A DNA stretch of 64,000 nt from Couchioplanes azureus (GCF_014648355.1 NZ_BMQY01000001.1:744001-808000), one strand, 5' to 3'; positions 8,753 to 19,741 are shown, counted from the first letter of the stretch. Notes: a model not told the origin generated them from the letters alone. Made by a program: numbers and translations.

Positions 8753-9208
8753 TCAGGTGGCGTCGATGTCGAACGTCGCGGGGGGCCGGTGGGTGGCCGC
8801 TGCTGAGCCTGAGGCTGATGCTGAGGGTGAGGGCTCGGTGGTGGTGGTCGTGGGGGTGCCGTGGGATTTGAGGTCGGCGGCCCGGGCAACGTCGTCGAGG
8901 TCGGACTTGACCGCGGTGATGTCGCTCTTGACGTCGTCGAAGAGGCCCTGGAGCGGCTTGCGGATCGCCGCCTCGTCCTCCTCGCTGAGCAGGTGCTTGC
9001 GGATGAAGGCCTTCGGGTGCAGGTCCTGGAGCTGGATGTCCGTGCCCAGTTCGCGGCTCAGGTCGCTGGTGGCGTTCTGGGCCATCGCCCGCAGGCCGCG
9101 CAGCATGCGCAGCCCGTCGCCGATCACCTTGGGCAGGCGCTCGCCGAAGATCAGGAGGGCGAGCATGAGCAGCGCGAGGATCTCCCACCAGTTCAGGTTC
9201 TCGAACAC
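8753..9208 (-). CDS. tatB: Sec-independent protein translocase subunit TatB
   Basis: 151 residues. The single N-terminal membrane helix (WWEILALLMLALLIFGERLP) with the conserved Glu near the start and FGxxxLP hinge, followed by an amphipathic helix and a long polar tail, is the TatB layout. TatB works with TatA and TatC to export folded proteins; no tatA or tatC is in the window. Start GTG 9208 has a strong GGGGAGG site 5 nt upstream. It lies 28 bp downstream of the HtrA-like protease gene, probably in one operon. Confidence 0.93.
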   Translation of the reverse strand: MFENLNWWEILALLMLALLIFGERLPKVIGDGLRMLRGLRAMAQNATSDLSRELGTDIQLQDLHPKAFIRKHLLSEEDEAAIRKPLQGLFDDVKSDITAVKSDLDDVARAADLKSHGTPTTTTTEPSPSASASGSAAATHRPPATFDIDAT

Positions 9209-9236
9209 GGCTGCCTCCCCTGCCCGTGAGGGCCTT

Positions 9237-10499
9237 TCACTTGGCGTCGGCTGCCAAGGTTACTGAGGCGGTCTTGGTGCCGGTGCCCCGGCGGTACTCC
9301 ACCGAGACGGTCGAGCCCGGCGCGTACTTGCGGACCAGGGCGATCAGGTCCGTGCCGTCCTCCAGCACGTGCCCGTCGAGCTTGGTGAGGACGTCGCCGG
9401 CCTTCAGGCCCGCGGTGGCCGCCGGGCCCGCCGACTGGACCGAGCGCAGCCGCGCCCCGGCGCCGCCGCCCGAGCCCGGGGCGCCGCCCGCGGACACCTC
9501 GGCGCCGATCACCGTACGCCGGGCCTTGCCGGTGTCGATGATGTCCTGCGCGATGCGTTTCGCCTGGTTGATCGGGATGGCGAAGGCGAGGCCGATGTTG
9601 CCGGCCTCGGTCTCGGTGCCGCCCACCGAGCGGATCACCGAGTTGACGCCGATGACCCGGCCGGCGGCGTCGACCAGCGGCCCGCCCGAGTTGCCCTGGT
9701 TGACGGCCGCATCGGTCTGCACCGCCGCGTAGTAGCGCGTCGTGCCGCCCGGGTCGCCCGCCTGGATGGTGCGGTCGAGGGCACTGACGATGCCCTGGGT
9801 CACCGTGTTGTTCAGGGCGAGCGGCGAGCCGAAGGCCAGCACCGGGTCCCCGACGGCGATCGAGTCCGAGTCGCCGAACTGCACCGCCGGGAGCTCGCCC
9901 TTGGAGACTTTGATCACTGCGATGTCGGACTCCGGGTCGCGGCCGACAAGGGTCGCGGCCGCGGTGGAACCGTCGCTGAACGCCACGGACAGCGTGTCGT
10001 CGGCGCCCTCCACCACGTGATCGTTCGTGATGACGTAACCGTCGCGGGACGCCACGAAGCCCGAGCCGATGGCGCCGGACACCCGGACCGTCACCACGCT
10101 GGGCTGGACCTGCTTCGCCACACCGGCGAGCGAGTCGGGCGCCCGCTGGGCCGCACCCGGCGCCGCCAGCGGGGGACCGCCGAGCTGCGTGCCGCCGCCG
10201 AGACCGCTGCGGGTCGCGAAGACGAAACCGAGCGTGCCGCCCAGACCACCCGCCAGCAGCGCCGTGAGCAGGCAGATCAACAGAACGGGAGCCAGCGAGC
10301 GCCGGGGCGCGTCGGGGTCGGTGACCACCTCGGGCTGCGGAGCGGCGCCGGCGGGCGCGGTGGGCATCACGACGGCGGACGGAGCGTACGGATCACGCCA
10401 CGGATCGGTCAGCGCGTCGGACCACCAGGGTGAACCACCCGCCGGGGGCGGAGCGGCCGGCGGCGGTTGAGGCTGGCGCCAGTTCCAGCCGTCGGTCAC
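9237..10499 (-). CDS. HtrA/DegP-type membrane-anchored serine protease with PDZ domain
   Basis: 420 residues from GTG 10499, chosen because GGAGGG sits 6 nt upstream; an in-frame ATG at 10553 lacks a site. Layout: Pro/Ala-rich cytoplasmic N-terminus, one membrane helix (APVLLICLLTALLAGGLGG), trypsin-like domain with catalytic His in ITNDHVVEGADD, Asp in ESDIAVIKV and Ser in NQGNSGGPL, then a PDZ domain (GPAATAGLKAGDVLTKLDG). Such proteases act outside the membrane on misfolded or regulated envelope proteins. The next gene is tatB, as in other actinobacteria, but the sigE-rseA pair usually upstream is missing. Confidence 0.92.
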   Translation of the reverse strand: MTDGWNWRQPQPPPAAPPPAGGSPWWSDALTDPWRDPYAPSAVVMPTAPAGAAPQPEVVTDPDAPRRSLAPVLLICLLTALLAGGLGGTLGFVFATRSGLGGGTQLGGPPLAAPGAAQRAPDSLAGVAKQVQPSVVTVRVSGAIGSGFVASRDGYVITNDHVVEGADDTLSVAFSDGSTAAATLVGRDPESDIAVIKVSKGELPAVQFGDSDSIAVGDPVLAFGSPLALNNTVTQGIVSALDRTIQAGDPGGTTRYYAAVQTDAAVNQGNSGGPLVDAAGRVIGVNSVIRSVGGTETEAGNIGLAFAIPINQAKRIAQDIIDTGKARRTVIGAEVSAGGAPGSGGGAGARLRSVQSAGPAATAGLKAGDVLTKLDGHVLEDGTDLIALVRKYAPGSTVSVEYRRGTGTKTASVTLAADAK

Positions 10500-10639
10500 G
10501 TCGGGCCCTCCACTCGTCGTCTGCTCCCCCTCCAGGATGACACGGATCGGCATGGATCATCCGTGCAGTCGCCGCCCGGAAGGCCCACTCGCCGCTTTCC
10601 GCCGCCGAAGTCCCGGTGCGCGAAGGGTGACCGTCGCTC

Positions 10640-10645
10640 TACGCT
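10640..10645 (+). promoter_or_regulatory. putative -10 element of the O-methyltransferase gene
   Basis: TACGCT ends 10 nt before GTG 10656, giving a near-leaderless transcript. A GGAGG at about 10688 lies inside the reading frame and is followed by no standard start codon, so the GTG is preferred. Confidence 0.4.
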
Positions 10646-10655
10646 CATACCCGAT

Positions 10656-11340
10656 GTGCACCGGTTCTCCTTCCGCGCATCCTTCACGGAGGTCGTCATC
10701 GTCACCGCAGCCCGCCAGGTCGGTACCCCCAGCGCGCAGTCGATGCAGTTCGCCGAGGCGTACGCCGCCGAGGACATCGTGCTGCAGACCGCCCGGAACC
10801 TCGCCCTCGAGGTGGGGCTCTCGTCGGTGACGCCCGGCGCGGGCTCCGTGCTCGCCCTGCTCGCCGCGGCGGGCAACGCCAAGGCGGTGGTCGAGATCGG
10901 CACCGGTACGGGCGTCAGCGGCGTCTGGCTGCTCCGCGGCATGCGCCCGGACGGCGTACTGACCACGATCGACGTCGAGAACGAGCACCAGCGGATCGCC
11001 CGGCGGATCTTCCAGGAGGCGGGCTTCGCGCCCTCCCGTACCCGGATCATCACCGGCCGTGCGCTCGACGTCCTTCCCCGGCTCGCCGACGGCGTCTACG
11101 ACCTGGTCTTCGTCGACTCCGACGCCACCGAGTTCGGCGCGTGCGCGGAGGCCGCCCTGCGGCTGCTGCGCCCCGGCGGCATCCTGATCGTCAACGGCGC
11201 GCTGGCGGGCGGCCGGATCAGCGACCCGGCGGCCCGCGACGCGGACACCATCACCATCCGGGAGACGGTCAAGGCGATCCGGGAGGCCGAGCACTGGATC
11301 CCGGCCCTCATCCCGGCCGGCGCCGGCCTCCTCGCCGCCG

Positions 11341-11351
<11 letters not shown>
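10656..11351 (+). CDS. O-methyltransferase, family 3
   Basis: 231 residues. SAM-binding motif I is VVEIGTGTGVSGVWLLRG, motif II-like acidic residue in TTIDVENEHQRIAR, and motif IV DLVFVDSDATEF supplies metal-binding acids, as in catechol/caffeoyl-CoA O-methyltransferase-like enzymes. Substrate unknown. It is transcribed away from the htrA-like gene, the same position that an O-methyltransferase holds next to sigE in Mycobacterium and Streptomyces. Its stop overlaps by 11 bp the 3' end of convergent pepA. Confidence 0.88.
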
Positions 11352-12786
<1,435 letters not shown>

Positions 12787-12791
12787 GGAAA

Positions 12792-12824
12792 GCCCGCCGG
12801 TACGGCGGTACCGTACCGGCGGGC
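12792..12824. terminator. perfect 14-bp hairpin between DUF3117 gene and pepA
   Basis: Left arm 12792-12805 and right arm 12811-12824 (core CCGGTACGG) are exact complements with a 5-nt loop. Read leftward it follows the DUF3117 stop by 11 bp and is followed by TTT, so it may terminate that transcript, but it also abuts the pepA start codon. Confidence 0.65.
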
Positions 12825-12835
12825 CACGTGAAACG

Positions 12836-13003
12836 TCAGCCGGCGATCGCCTTCAGCGCGTCACCCAGCGCGTTGGCCTCGTCCGGAGTCATCTCAACGA
12901 CGAGACGGCCACCACCCTCCAGCGGGACGCGCATCACGATGCCGCGCCCTTCCTTGGTGACCTCCAGCGGACCATCGCCCGTCCGCGGCTTCATCGCCGC
13001 CAT
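12836..13003 (-). CDS. DUF3117 protein
   Basis: 55 residues starting MAAMKPRTGDGPLEV, the highly conserved sequence of the actinobacterial DUF3117 family (VTKEGRGIVMRVP, then VEMTPDEANALGDALK). The start at ATG 13003 follows GGGGAG by 7 nt; the longer upstream frame is not conserved. Function is unknown; the fold is probably a small beta-rich domain with a C-terminal helix. Confidence 0.92.
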   Translation of the reverse strand: MAAMKPRTGDGPLEVTKEGRGIVMRVPLEGGGRLVVEMTPDEANALGDALKAIAG

Positions 13004-13312
13004 CTTGTCTCCCCTCAGACCTACATCAGGGTCGGTGGGTTGCCCCACAGCCACTTGCTCTTCGAACAGCTCGGCAACGATGCCCCGTGCTCAGCCCCAC
13101 GACGCGCCGTACCTCGTCTCCGACCGCCGGAGTCGCCCCCGCTGGACCGACCCGAGACCGCAGTGCTGCGGGCCCCGCCACGACGTCACGCAGCGCGGCC
13201 CACCGTGCCGATCAAACATTTTCCCTGATGAACACCGGCGATCCCAAACCCAACCCGGGCTGATGTGACAGCGTCTAGCATATCCTCTTTCGGGCTGTCA
13301 CAATGTGCGGTC
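13004..13312. other. 309-bp divergent intergenic region
   Basis: No gene is supported here. The right end holds the inverted repeat before the PaaX-like gene; the left end should hold the DUF3117 promoter, but no convincing -35/-10 pair was found. Confidence 0.4.
13264..13302. promoter_or_regulatory. 9-bp inverted repeat, candidate PaaX-like operator
   Basis: TGTGACAGC at 13264-13272 and its exact complement GCTGTCACA at 13294-13302 lie 30 bp apart (about three helical turns), ending 10 bp before the regulator's ATG. This position suits autoregulation. It does not match the E. coli PaaX consensus, so the assignment is inference from symmetry and position. Confidence 0.55.
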
Positions 13313-14125
13313 ATGCAGGCGCGGTCGGCACTCTTCGACCTCTACGGCGACTATCTCCGCCCGAGAGGCGGCCGCGCGCCGGTCGCCGCCCTCGTCAAGC
13401 TGCTCGCACCGCTGGGCATCGCGCCGCCGGCCGTGCGCACCGCGGTCTCCCGCATGGTCCGGCAGGGCTGGCTGCACCCGCTGCGCCTGGTGTCCGGACC
13501 AGGATATCTGCTGACGCCCAAGGCCGCCCGCAGGCTCGACGAGGCCTCGGCCCGGATCTACCGCACCGGCCGGACGAGCTGGGACGGACGCTTCGACCTG
13601 CTCCTGCTCGGCGCCTCGGCGCCGCGCCGCGAGGCCCAACGGCTAGCCTTCCTCGGGTACGGGATGCTGGACGAGCGCGCCTGGGTCGCACCGCGGGCGG
13701 CGGAGGAGGTCGACACGGTGCTGCTCGAGGCCGGCCTGGAGTACGAGCGGTTCAGCGCCAGCCACGCCGCGGGCTCGCCGGGCGCCGCGGAGGTGGTGGG
13801 GCGCGCGTGGAACCTCGCGGAGATCGGCCGGGCGTACGAGGAGTTCGTCGAGACCCAGCGGCCGGTGGTGACCGCGGTCACCGCCCGCAGCTCGGACGAG
13901 GAGGCGTACGCGGCGCGCTTCCAGCTCGTGCACGCCTGGCGCTCGTTCCTGTTCCGGGATCCGCAGCTGCCCTCGTCGCTGCTCCCGTCCCGCTGGCCTG
14001 GCCTGAGCGCGGCGACCTTCTTCGACAAGCACGCCGCCCGGCTGCGCCCGGCCGCCGACCGCTTCGTGGAACGGAGCCTGGCATCGGTCTCCCGTGGAGG
14101 ACGTGTGGGATTCTCTGAACCATGA
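13313..14125 (+). CDS. PaaX-family transcriptional regulator
   Basis: 270 residues. The N-terminal winged helix starts SALFDLYGDYLRPRGGR and continues with the recognition region PAVRTAVSRMVRQGWL; the middle and C-terminal PaaX domains follow (about 100-260). PaaX represses phenylacetate catabolism until phenylacetyl-CoA binds. ATG 13313 is used because conservation begins there; the frame is open further upstream. It overlaps the next gene, a PaaG-like hydratase, by 4 bp, so regulator and enzyme are coupled. No other paa genes are present, so the ligand may be another acyl-CoA. Confidence 0.87.
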   Translation: MQARSALFDLYGDYLRPRGGRAPVAALVKLLAPLGIAPPAVRTAVSRMVRQGWLHPLRLVSGPGYLLTPKAARRLDEASARIYRTGRTSWDGRFDLLLLGASAPRREAQRLAFLGYGMLDERAWVAPRAAEEVDTVLLEAGLEYERFSASHAAGSPGAAEVVGRAWNLAEIGRAYEEFVETQRPVVTAVTARSSDEEAYAARFQLVHAWRSFLFRDPQLPSSLLPSRWPGLSAATFFDKHAARLRPAADRFVERSLASVSRGGRVGFSEP

Positions 14126-14910
14126 CCGACTCGCTGCTCGTCGACCGCACGGATGCGGTAGTCACCCTGACCCTCAACCGCCCGGAGGCCATGAACGCCT
14201 TCGACGTGGACCTCAAGGAGGCGCTGCGCGACACGCTGGCGCAGCTCGAGGTGGACAAATCGGTACGCGCGGTGGTCCTGGCGGGGGCGGGCAAGGCCTT
14301 CTGCGTGGGTCAGGACCTGCGCGAACACGCTGGCGTCCTGGCGAGCGGGTCGACCGACCTGGACACCGTGCGCGCCCACTACAACCCGATCGCCCAGCGC
14401 CTGGCCAGCCTCCCCAAGCCGGTGATCGCCGCGGTGCGCGGCACGGCGGCAGGCGCGGGCGCGTCGCTGGCGCTGCTCGCCGACTTCCGCATCGGCGGCC
14501 CGAAGACGACGTTCCTGATGGCGTTCGCCAACGTCGGCCTGGCCGGCGACTCCGGCATCTCCTGGTCCCTGCCGCACATCGTCGGCCGGGCCCGGGCGCT
14601 GGAGCTGCTGCTGCTGGCCCAGCCGGTGAAGGCGCAGCAGTGCTACGAGTACGGCCTGCTCACCCAGCTCGTGGAGGACGACGAGCAGGTGCTGCCCGCG
14701 GCCCAGGAGTTCGCCGCCCGGCTGGCCGCGGGACCGACGGTCGCGTACGCGGCAATCAAGCGGGAGCTGTCCATCGGCACGGCGGGATCGCTGTCCGACG
14801 CGCTCGCGGCCGAGGCGCAGGCGCAGGCGATCTGCGGCGCGACCAACGACCACAAGAACGCGGTCTCGTCCTTCGTCGCCAAGGAGAAGCCGGTCTTCGA
14901 GGGGCGCTGA
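14122..14910 (+). CDS. enoyl-CoA hydratase/isomerase, PaaG-like
   Basis: 262 residues of the crotonase fold. LTLNRPEAMNAFD begins the domain; oxyanion-hole residues lie in GKAFCVGQDL and RGTAAGAGASLA. The catalytic region reads NVGLAGDSGISWSLPHIVG, with Asp where hydratases have the second Glu, as in PaaG-type isomerases of phenylacetate degradation. Expected chemistry is double-bond isomerisation or hydration of an acyl-CoA. Translationally coupled to the upstream PaaX-like regulator (ATGA overlap). Confidence 0.9.
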   Translation: MTDSLLVDRTDAVVTLTLNRPEAMNAFDVDLKEALRDTLAQLEVDKSVRAVVLAGAGKAFCVGQDLREHAGVLASGSTDLDTVRAHYNPIAQRLASLPKPVIAAVRGTAAGAGASLALLADFRIGGPKTTFLMAFANVGLAGDSGISWSLPHIVGRARALELLLLAQPVKAQQCYEYGLLTQLVEDDEQVLPAAQEFAARLAAGPTVAYAAIKRELSIGTAGSLSDALAAEAQAQAICGATNDHKNAVSSFVAKEKPVFEGR

Positions 14911-14927
14911 GCCGCCGTCGGCCGTTC

Positions 14928-14953
14928 GGCCGGGCCGCCGTCGCGGCCCGGCC
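14928..14953 (+). terminator. hairpin after the hydratase gene
   Basis: GGCCGGGCCG (14928-14937) pairs exactly with CGGCCCGGCC (14944-14953) across a 6-nt loop, 17 bp after the stop. There is no T-run, which is usual in high-GC actinobacteria. Confidence 0.55.
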
Positions 14954-16158
<1,205 letters not shown>

Positions 16159-16193
16159 CCCGTACGGCAGTCCCACAGACCGGATTCACGCGG

Positions 16194-16220
16194 GCCCCGG
16201 AGCAGTCGCCGCTCCGGGGC
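16194..16220 (+). terminator. rho-independent-like hairpin after the trypsin gene
   Basis: GCCCCGGAGC (16194-16203) pairs exactly with GCTCCGGGGC (16211-16220) over a 7-nt loop, followed by TCGCCCCTTT. It lies 36 bp past the stop. Confidence 0.7.
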
Positions 16221-16290
16221 TCGCCCCTTTGCGCACTCCCAGCCCAGAGCTCCGCTCAGAGGTTCACCGTTTCCGCCTCACAGCCGGGGC

Positions 16291-16848
16291 TCAGTCGTCC
16301 TCGTCCTCTTCCGGGTCGAGGTTCGCTTCCTCGCCGAGCACGAATGCCTGCATGGCCAGCTCGTCACCGGAGGGCGAGACGAAGGTGGGCAGCTCGGCCG
16401 GGCCCAGCTCCAGCACGTACGACCAGAACTGCCGTACCGCCTCCGCCGGACCGGACGCCTCGATCGGCAGGTCCAGGCTGACCAGCCAGGTCTGCCGGTC
16501 CCGGTCACCGGCGAGGCGAGCGGCGAGGCGCTGGAACACCTCGGCGTCGACCTCGGCGACGGTCTCGTCGAGCTGGAGGCCCTCGGCCGGCACCGGGTGG
16601 TCGAACGAACGGCGCGTGTAGGCCACCTCGACCTCCGGCACCCCGTGCGCGCCGCGCCGTCCGGGCTCCTGCCCCGCCACGACACCGCGCGCGACCACGG
16701 CGGGTTTGTCCTCACCCGCCACGAGGAGCACGTCGTCCCCGGCGGCGGGCCGCACGCCGGCCGACCCCGCCACCGTCAGGGTGTCGTGATGGAAGAGCCG
16801 CTCGGTCGCCCATCGTTCCGCCGGAATGGTCACCACCCATTGAGCCAT
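16291..16848 (-). CDS. hypothetical protein
   Basis: 185 residues, starting AQWVVTIPAERWATERLF and ending in an acidic tail (NLDPEEDEDD). No family recognised. The N-terminal ~75 residues look like a small beta-rich, EVE/PUA-like barrel region (GDDVLLVAGEDKPAVVARGVV, split here by inference), and the C-terminal half is mixed alpha/beta. ATG 16848 is preferred over the adjacent GTG 16854; a CATAGT lies just upstream. Nucleic-acid or ligand binding is only a guess from the beta-rich start. Confidence 0.65.
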   Translation of the reverse strand: MAQWVVTIPAERWATERLFHHDTLTVAGSAGVRPAAGDDVLLVAGEDKPAVVARGVVAGQEPGRRGAHGVPEVEVAYTRRSFDHPVPAEGLQLDETVAEVDAEVFQRLAARLAGDRDRQTWLVSLDLPIEASGPAEAVRQFWSYVLELGPAELPTFVSPSGDELAMQAFVLGEEANLDPEEDEDD

Positions 16849-17070
16849 GAGCACTATGACATCACGGCCGCCCCGGGCCCCGACCGTTGCCCAGGCCCGA
16901 TCACCGCACGGTCGTCCCAGCGGCGGCGATGAAACGCGGTCGTATCACGGGCGGCGGGGCGGCACGCGGTCGTGTCCGGGACTGTGGGGCATATGCGGGT
17001 CGTGCCTTGCGAGGGCGCGGCGAGGCGACGCGCGGTCACGTCAGCAACCCCGGGGCGGCACGCGGTCCTT

Positions 17071-17736
17071 TCAAGAGCGGCGCGGCGGCACGAAACAGCC
17101 CGCTACGTGGTCGTCGACCATGCCGGTGGCCTGCATGAGCGCGTACGCCGTCGTCGGGCCCACGAACTTGAAGCCGCGCTTCTTCAGATCCTTGGCCATC
17201 GCCGTGGACTCCGGGGTCAGCGCCGGGACGTCCGCACCCGTCGGCGGGCGGGGCCGCGGGGGTGGCGCGTAGGACCACAGCAGGTCGGACAGGCCGGGGG
17301 ACAGGTCGGCGGCGACCTTGGCGTTGTGCAGGGCCGCCTCCACCTTCATGCGGTTGCGGACGATGCCGGCGTCGCCCATCAGGCGGTCGGCGTCCGCGGC
17401 GGTGAAGGCGGCCACCGCCTCGATCGCGAAGCCGGCGAACGCGCGCCGGAACGCCGGCCGCTTGCGCAGGATGGTGATCCAGGAGAGGCCCGACTGGAAC
17501 GCCTCCAGGCACATGCGCTCGAAGAGGGCGTCGTCGCCGTGGACGGGTCGCCCCCACTCGGTGTCGTGGTAGGCCCGGTAGTCCGCAACGCCGGCACCCC
17601 AGAAACAGCGGGCGCGACCGTCCGCCCCCACGACCAGGCCGTCGACCGGACCACCACCGACCGGACCGCCGGCGACCGGATCCTTCCCGGGCCGGGTGGT
17701 GACCGTAGCGCCGAACGGCGAGATGTCATCCGTCAT
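17071..17736 (-). CDS. tag: DNA-3-methyladenine glycosylase I
   Basis: 221 residues. Typical Tag sequence: RCFWGAG with the first zinc Cys, YHDTEWGRPV with the zinc His, and FQSGLSWITILRKRPAFR of the base-binding pocket; His and Cys of DDHVAGCF complete the zinc site at the C-terminus. The enzyme removes 3-methyladenine from alkylated DNA. A ~40-residue Gly/Pro-rich N-terminal extension precedes the usual start, so the true start could be further in; ATG 17736 is the first in-frame ATG after the upstream gene (35-bp gap). Confidence 0.92.
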   Translation of the reverse strand: MTDDISPFGATVTTRPGKDPVAGGPVGGGPVDGLVVGADGRARCFWGAGVADYRAYHDTEWGRPVHGDDALFERMCLEAFQSGLSWITILRKRPAFRRAFAGFAIEAVAAFTAADADRLMGDAGIVRNRMKVEAALHNAKVAADLSPGLSDLLWSYAPPPRPRPPTGADVPALTPESTAMAKDLKKRGFKFVGPTTAYALMQATGMVDDHVAGCFVPPRRS

Positions 17737-17771
17737 GGCGACCACCGTAGGGACACCCTCCGACAGAAAAC

Positions 17772-18269
17772 TCAGGGCAGCTTGCCTTCCTCCACCAGAC
17801 GGCCGAACTTCTTGAGCGCGCCCTTGAAGCCCATCTTCGAGCCCGGCCACAGCACCGGCCAGGCGAGCTTCCCGGCCGCGCCGCCGGGCAGGTGGAACCA
17901 CTCGTGCATGACCACCTGCGTACGGTCGCCGCCCATCGCCGTGCACCGCATCGAGCCCGGCCCGCGCAGGACCTTGCCGCAGTGGACGACCCTCAGCTCG
18001 TAGGGCGCGTCGACCCGGACCACCCGCATCTCGTCGCGGACCACCGCCGGGCCCAGGGACGTGACGGCCTCGATGAGGCTCCCCTCGCCGCCGTCGCCCT
18101 CGACCACCCGGACCTTGGTGAACGGGATCCAGTCGCTCTGCCGCTCCCAGTCGAGGAAGGCGGCGAACACCCGGGGCGCGGGAGCGCGCACGATGACGGT
18201 CGCGGTGACCTCTCCGGTTCCGGGTTTCGCGGCGTCGCCGAGGCCTCCGGCAGGCCCGGTCTCGCTCAT
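17772..18269 (-). CDS. SRPBCC (START/polyketide-cyclase-like) protein
   Basis: 165 residues. After a flexible start, TATVIVRAPAPRVFAAFLDW opens a helix-grip fold typical of SRPBCC ligand-binding proteins, with the long C-terminal helix around GSKMGFKGALKKFGRL. The domain makes a deep hydrophobic cavity; no ligand can be predicted. It overlaps the upstream DivIVA-like gene by 4 bp and is followed closely by tag, so the three form an operon. Confidence 0.8.
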   Translation of the reverse strand: MSETGPAGGLGDAAKPGTGEVTATVIVRAPAPRVFAAFLDWERQSDWIPFTKVRVVEGDGGEGSLIEAVTSLGPAVVRDEMRVVRVDAPYELRVVHCGKVLRGPGSMRCTAMGGDRTQVVMHEWFHLPGGAAGKLAWPVLWPGSKMGFKGALKKFGRLVEEGKLP

Positions 18270-19000
18270 CGGCGCTCCGCCGGCTCTTCGTTGCCGGCCG
18301 CCTCCGGCCGGGCCGGCCCGGCCGCCCCGGCGGGATCCGACGCCTTCGCGGACGAAGCCCCGCCCTTCCCACCCGAAGCGGCGGCCGGGGCCGACGACGA
18401 CGCCGAGGCGGTGCCCGAGGTCGGAGCCGAACCGGAAGCCGGGGCCGGGGCCGGGGCCGAACCGGAAGCCGGGGCCGGGGCCGAACCGGGAGCGGCGGCG
18501 GAGGCCGGGGCCGGGGCCGCGGTCGAAGCCGTGGCCGAGGGCGAAGCAGGATCCTCGGAGGCCGGTTCGCCGGAGGCCGGCTCGTCGGAAGCTGGCTCGT
18601 CGGAAGCCGGCTCGTGGGGAACCGGGTCCGGCGGCGGTGGCGCGACGGCCGCCTCCCGGGCACGCTTCAGCACGTCGGCGTCGGCCGTCCGCCCCTCGCG
18701 CAGCGCGGTGACCTCCGCCTCGAGGACCCCGATCAGTTCGCTCTTGTAGCCGATGTCGTACGCGGCACGCTGCAGCGCCTGGTCGACCTGGGCCATCCGG
18801 TAACCCCGGTACGCGGTGTCGAAGCGGGTCCGGACGAGGTCCTCCTCGACCAGCGGCCGGTCACTCGGCAGGGGCAGCGCACGCCCGTCCGGCTCCACCG
18901 GCGTCAAACCGGAGTCTCCGCCGCTCACCATCACGGTTACGCCGAAGACGATGGCCGCCACCACGAGCGCGACGACCACGAAGAGCAGAAGCTGACCCAT
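18266..19000 (-). CDS. DivIVA-domain membrane protein
   Basis: 244 residues from ATG 19000 (MGQLLLFVVVALVVAAIVFG, one membrane helix). A DivIVA motif follows (TRFDTAYRGYRMAQVDQAL, about residues 65-85) with a short coiled coil, then a ~110-residue tail of Pro, Ala, Ser and Glu with repeats such as SDEPA and SGSAPAP. DivIVA-type proteins recruit to curved or growing membrane and organise polar growth and division in actinobacteria. The tail repeats are likely length-variable. First gene of the operon; four DnaA-box-like elements lie just upstream. Confidence 0.85.
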   Translation of the reverse strand: MGQLLLFVVVALVVAAIVFGVTVMVSGGDSGLTPVEPDGRALPLPSDRPLVEEDLVRTRFDTAYRGYRMAQVDQALQRAAYDIGYKSELIGVLEAEVTALREGRTADADVLKRAREAAVAPPPPDPVPHEPASDEPASDEPASGEPASEDPASPSATASTAAPAPASAAAPGSAPAPASGSAPAPAPASGSAPTSGTASASSSAPAAASGGKGGASSAKASDPAGAAGPARPEAAGNEEPAERR

Positions 19001-19051
19001 GGGCACGATCGTGGCACGAGCGCTACGGCGTGGCGAGCCCGCCACCCCGCC

Positions 19052-19154
19052 TGTGGACAAACCTCAGCGCCCGGTCACCCCACTCGTGGACGAACCGCGG
19101 GACCCGTCACCCCACCTGTGGACAACGGCGCCCGGTCACCCCGTCTGTGGACAA
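19052..19154. repeat. array of four DnaA-box-like elements
   Basis: TGTGGACAA (complement of TTGTCCACA) occurs exactly at 19052-19060, 19117-19125 and 19146-19154, with a degenerate copy CGTGGACGA at 19085-19093. Starts are 33, 32 and 29 bp apart, all in one orientation, and each follows a related GTCACCCC-type stretch, so the array is also a degenerate tandem repeat. It lies between the nuoA stop and the divIVA-like start, in the promoter region of the latter. Confidence 0.75.
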
Positions 19155-19164
19155 ACCTCGACGA

Positions 19165-19542
19165 TCACGTCCAGGTGAGTATCTTCTTACGCCATGCGTA
19201 CACGATTCCCAGGGCGAGAACCGCCACGAAGATGCCCATCTCGGCGACGGTCACCGCGCCGAAGCCCGGCCGGTCGAAGATGACGGCCCACGGGAAGAGG
19301 AAGACCGCCTCCACCGCGAAGAGCACATACAGGTACGCGTACACGTAATAGCGGATCTGCGCCTGTGCCCAGTCGGTGCCGACCGGGTCGATGCCGCTCT
19401 CGTACGCGATGCGCTTACCGGGGGGCTCCGCCGGGGCCGCCGGACGCAGCAGCTTGTTCGCCCCGAAGGCACCGACGAAGACGAGGACGCCGGCGGCCAG
19501 CACCAGGCCCAGCGTGGCGTACGAACCCAGATAGCCGTCCAC
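19165..19542 (-). CDS. nuoA: NADH-quinone oxidoreductase subunit A (orphan)
   Basis: 125 residues with the three membrane helices of NuoA. The conserved loop is AYESGIDPVGTDWAQAQIRYY (split: AYESG then DWAQAQIRYYVYA), in which the conserved Cys of many NuoA loops (YECG) is Ser. Helix 2 is AYLYVLFAVEAVFLFPWAV with the buried Glu. NuoA is a membrane subunit of respiratory complex I. No other nuo gene is within the window, so this is a stand-alone copy beside the ferredoxin oxidoreductase KorAB. Confidence 0.9.
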   Translation of the reverse strand: MDGYLGSYATLGLVLAAGVLVFVGAFGANKLLRPAAPAEPPGKRIAYESGIDPVGTDWAQAQIRYYVYAYLYVLFAVEAVFLFPWAVIFDRPGFGAVTVAEMGIFVAVLALGIVYAWRKKILTWT

Positions 19543-19728
19543 GGGCGCAGCCTAGCGAACCGCCACCGGAACTTGAGTGGCTCAGGCCAGCCTTGCCTGG
19601 CTACTGTGGTCGTCGGTCTGTGATCGGACAGCAACCCTAACCGACGGCGGTAAGGGGCGCCGACGTAGGCTGGAAGTGACGATTGCGGGCCGGCTCATCG
19701 ACGTGCGTACCCGCCGGCCGGCTCCCTC

Positions 19729-19734
19729 AGGAGG
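19729..19734 (+). promoter_or_regulatory. perfect AGGAGG ribosome binding site of korA
   Basis: AGGAGG lies 7 nt before GTG 19742 and decides the start; the open frame continues 165 nt upstream without another site. Confidence 0.7.
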
Positions 19735-19741
19735 TTGGAAC

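Noticed and set aside
9369..10433. Long plus-strand open frame (354 codons) opposite htrA
   Set aside because: It is a shadow of the HtrA-like gene: Arg/Gly/Ala-rich translation, no motif, and the minus strand carries the catalytic triad and codon bias.
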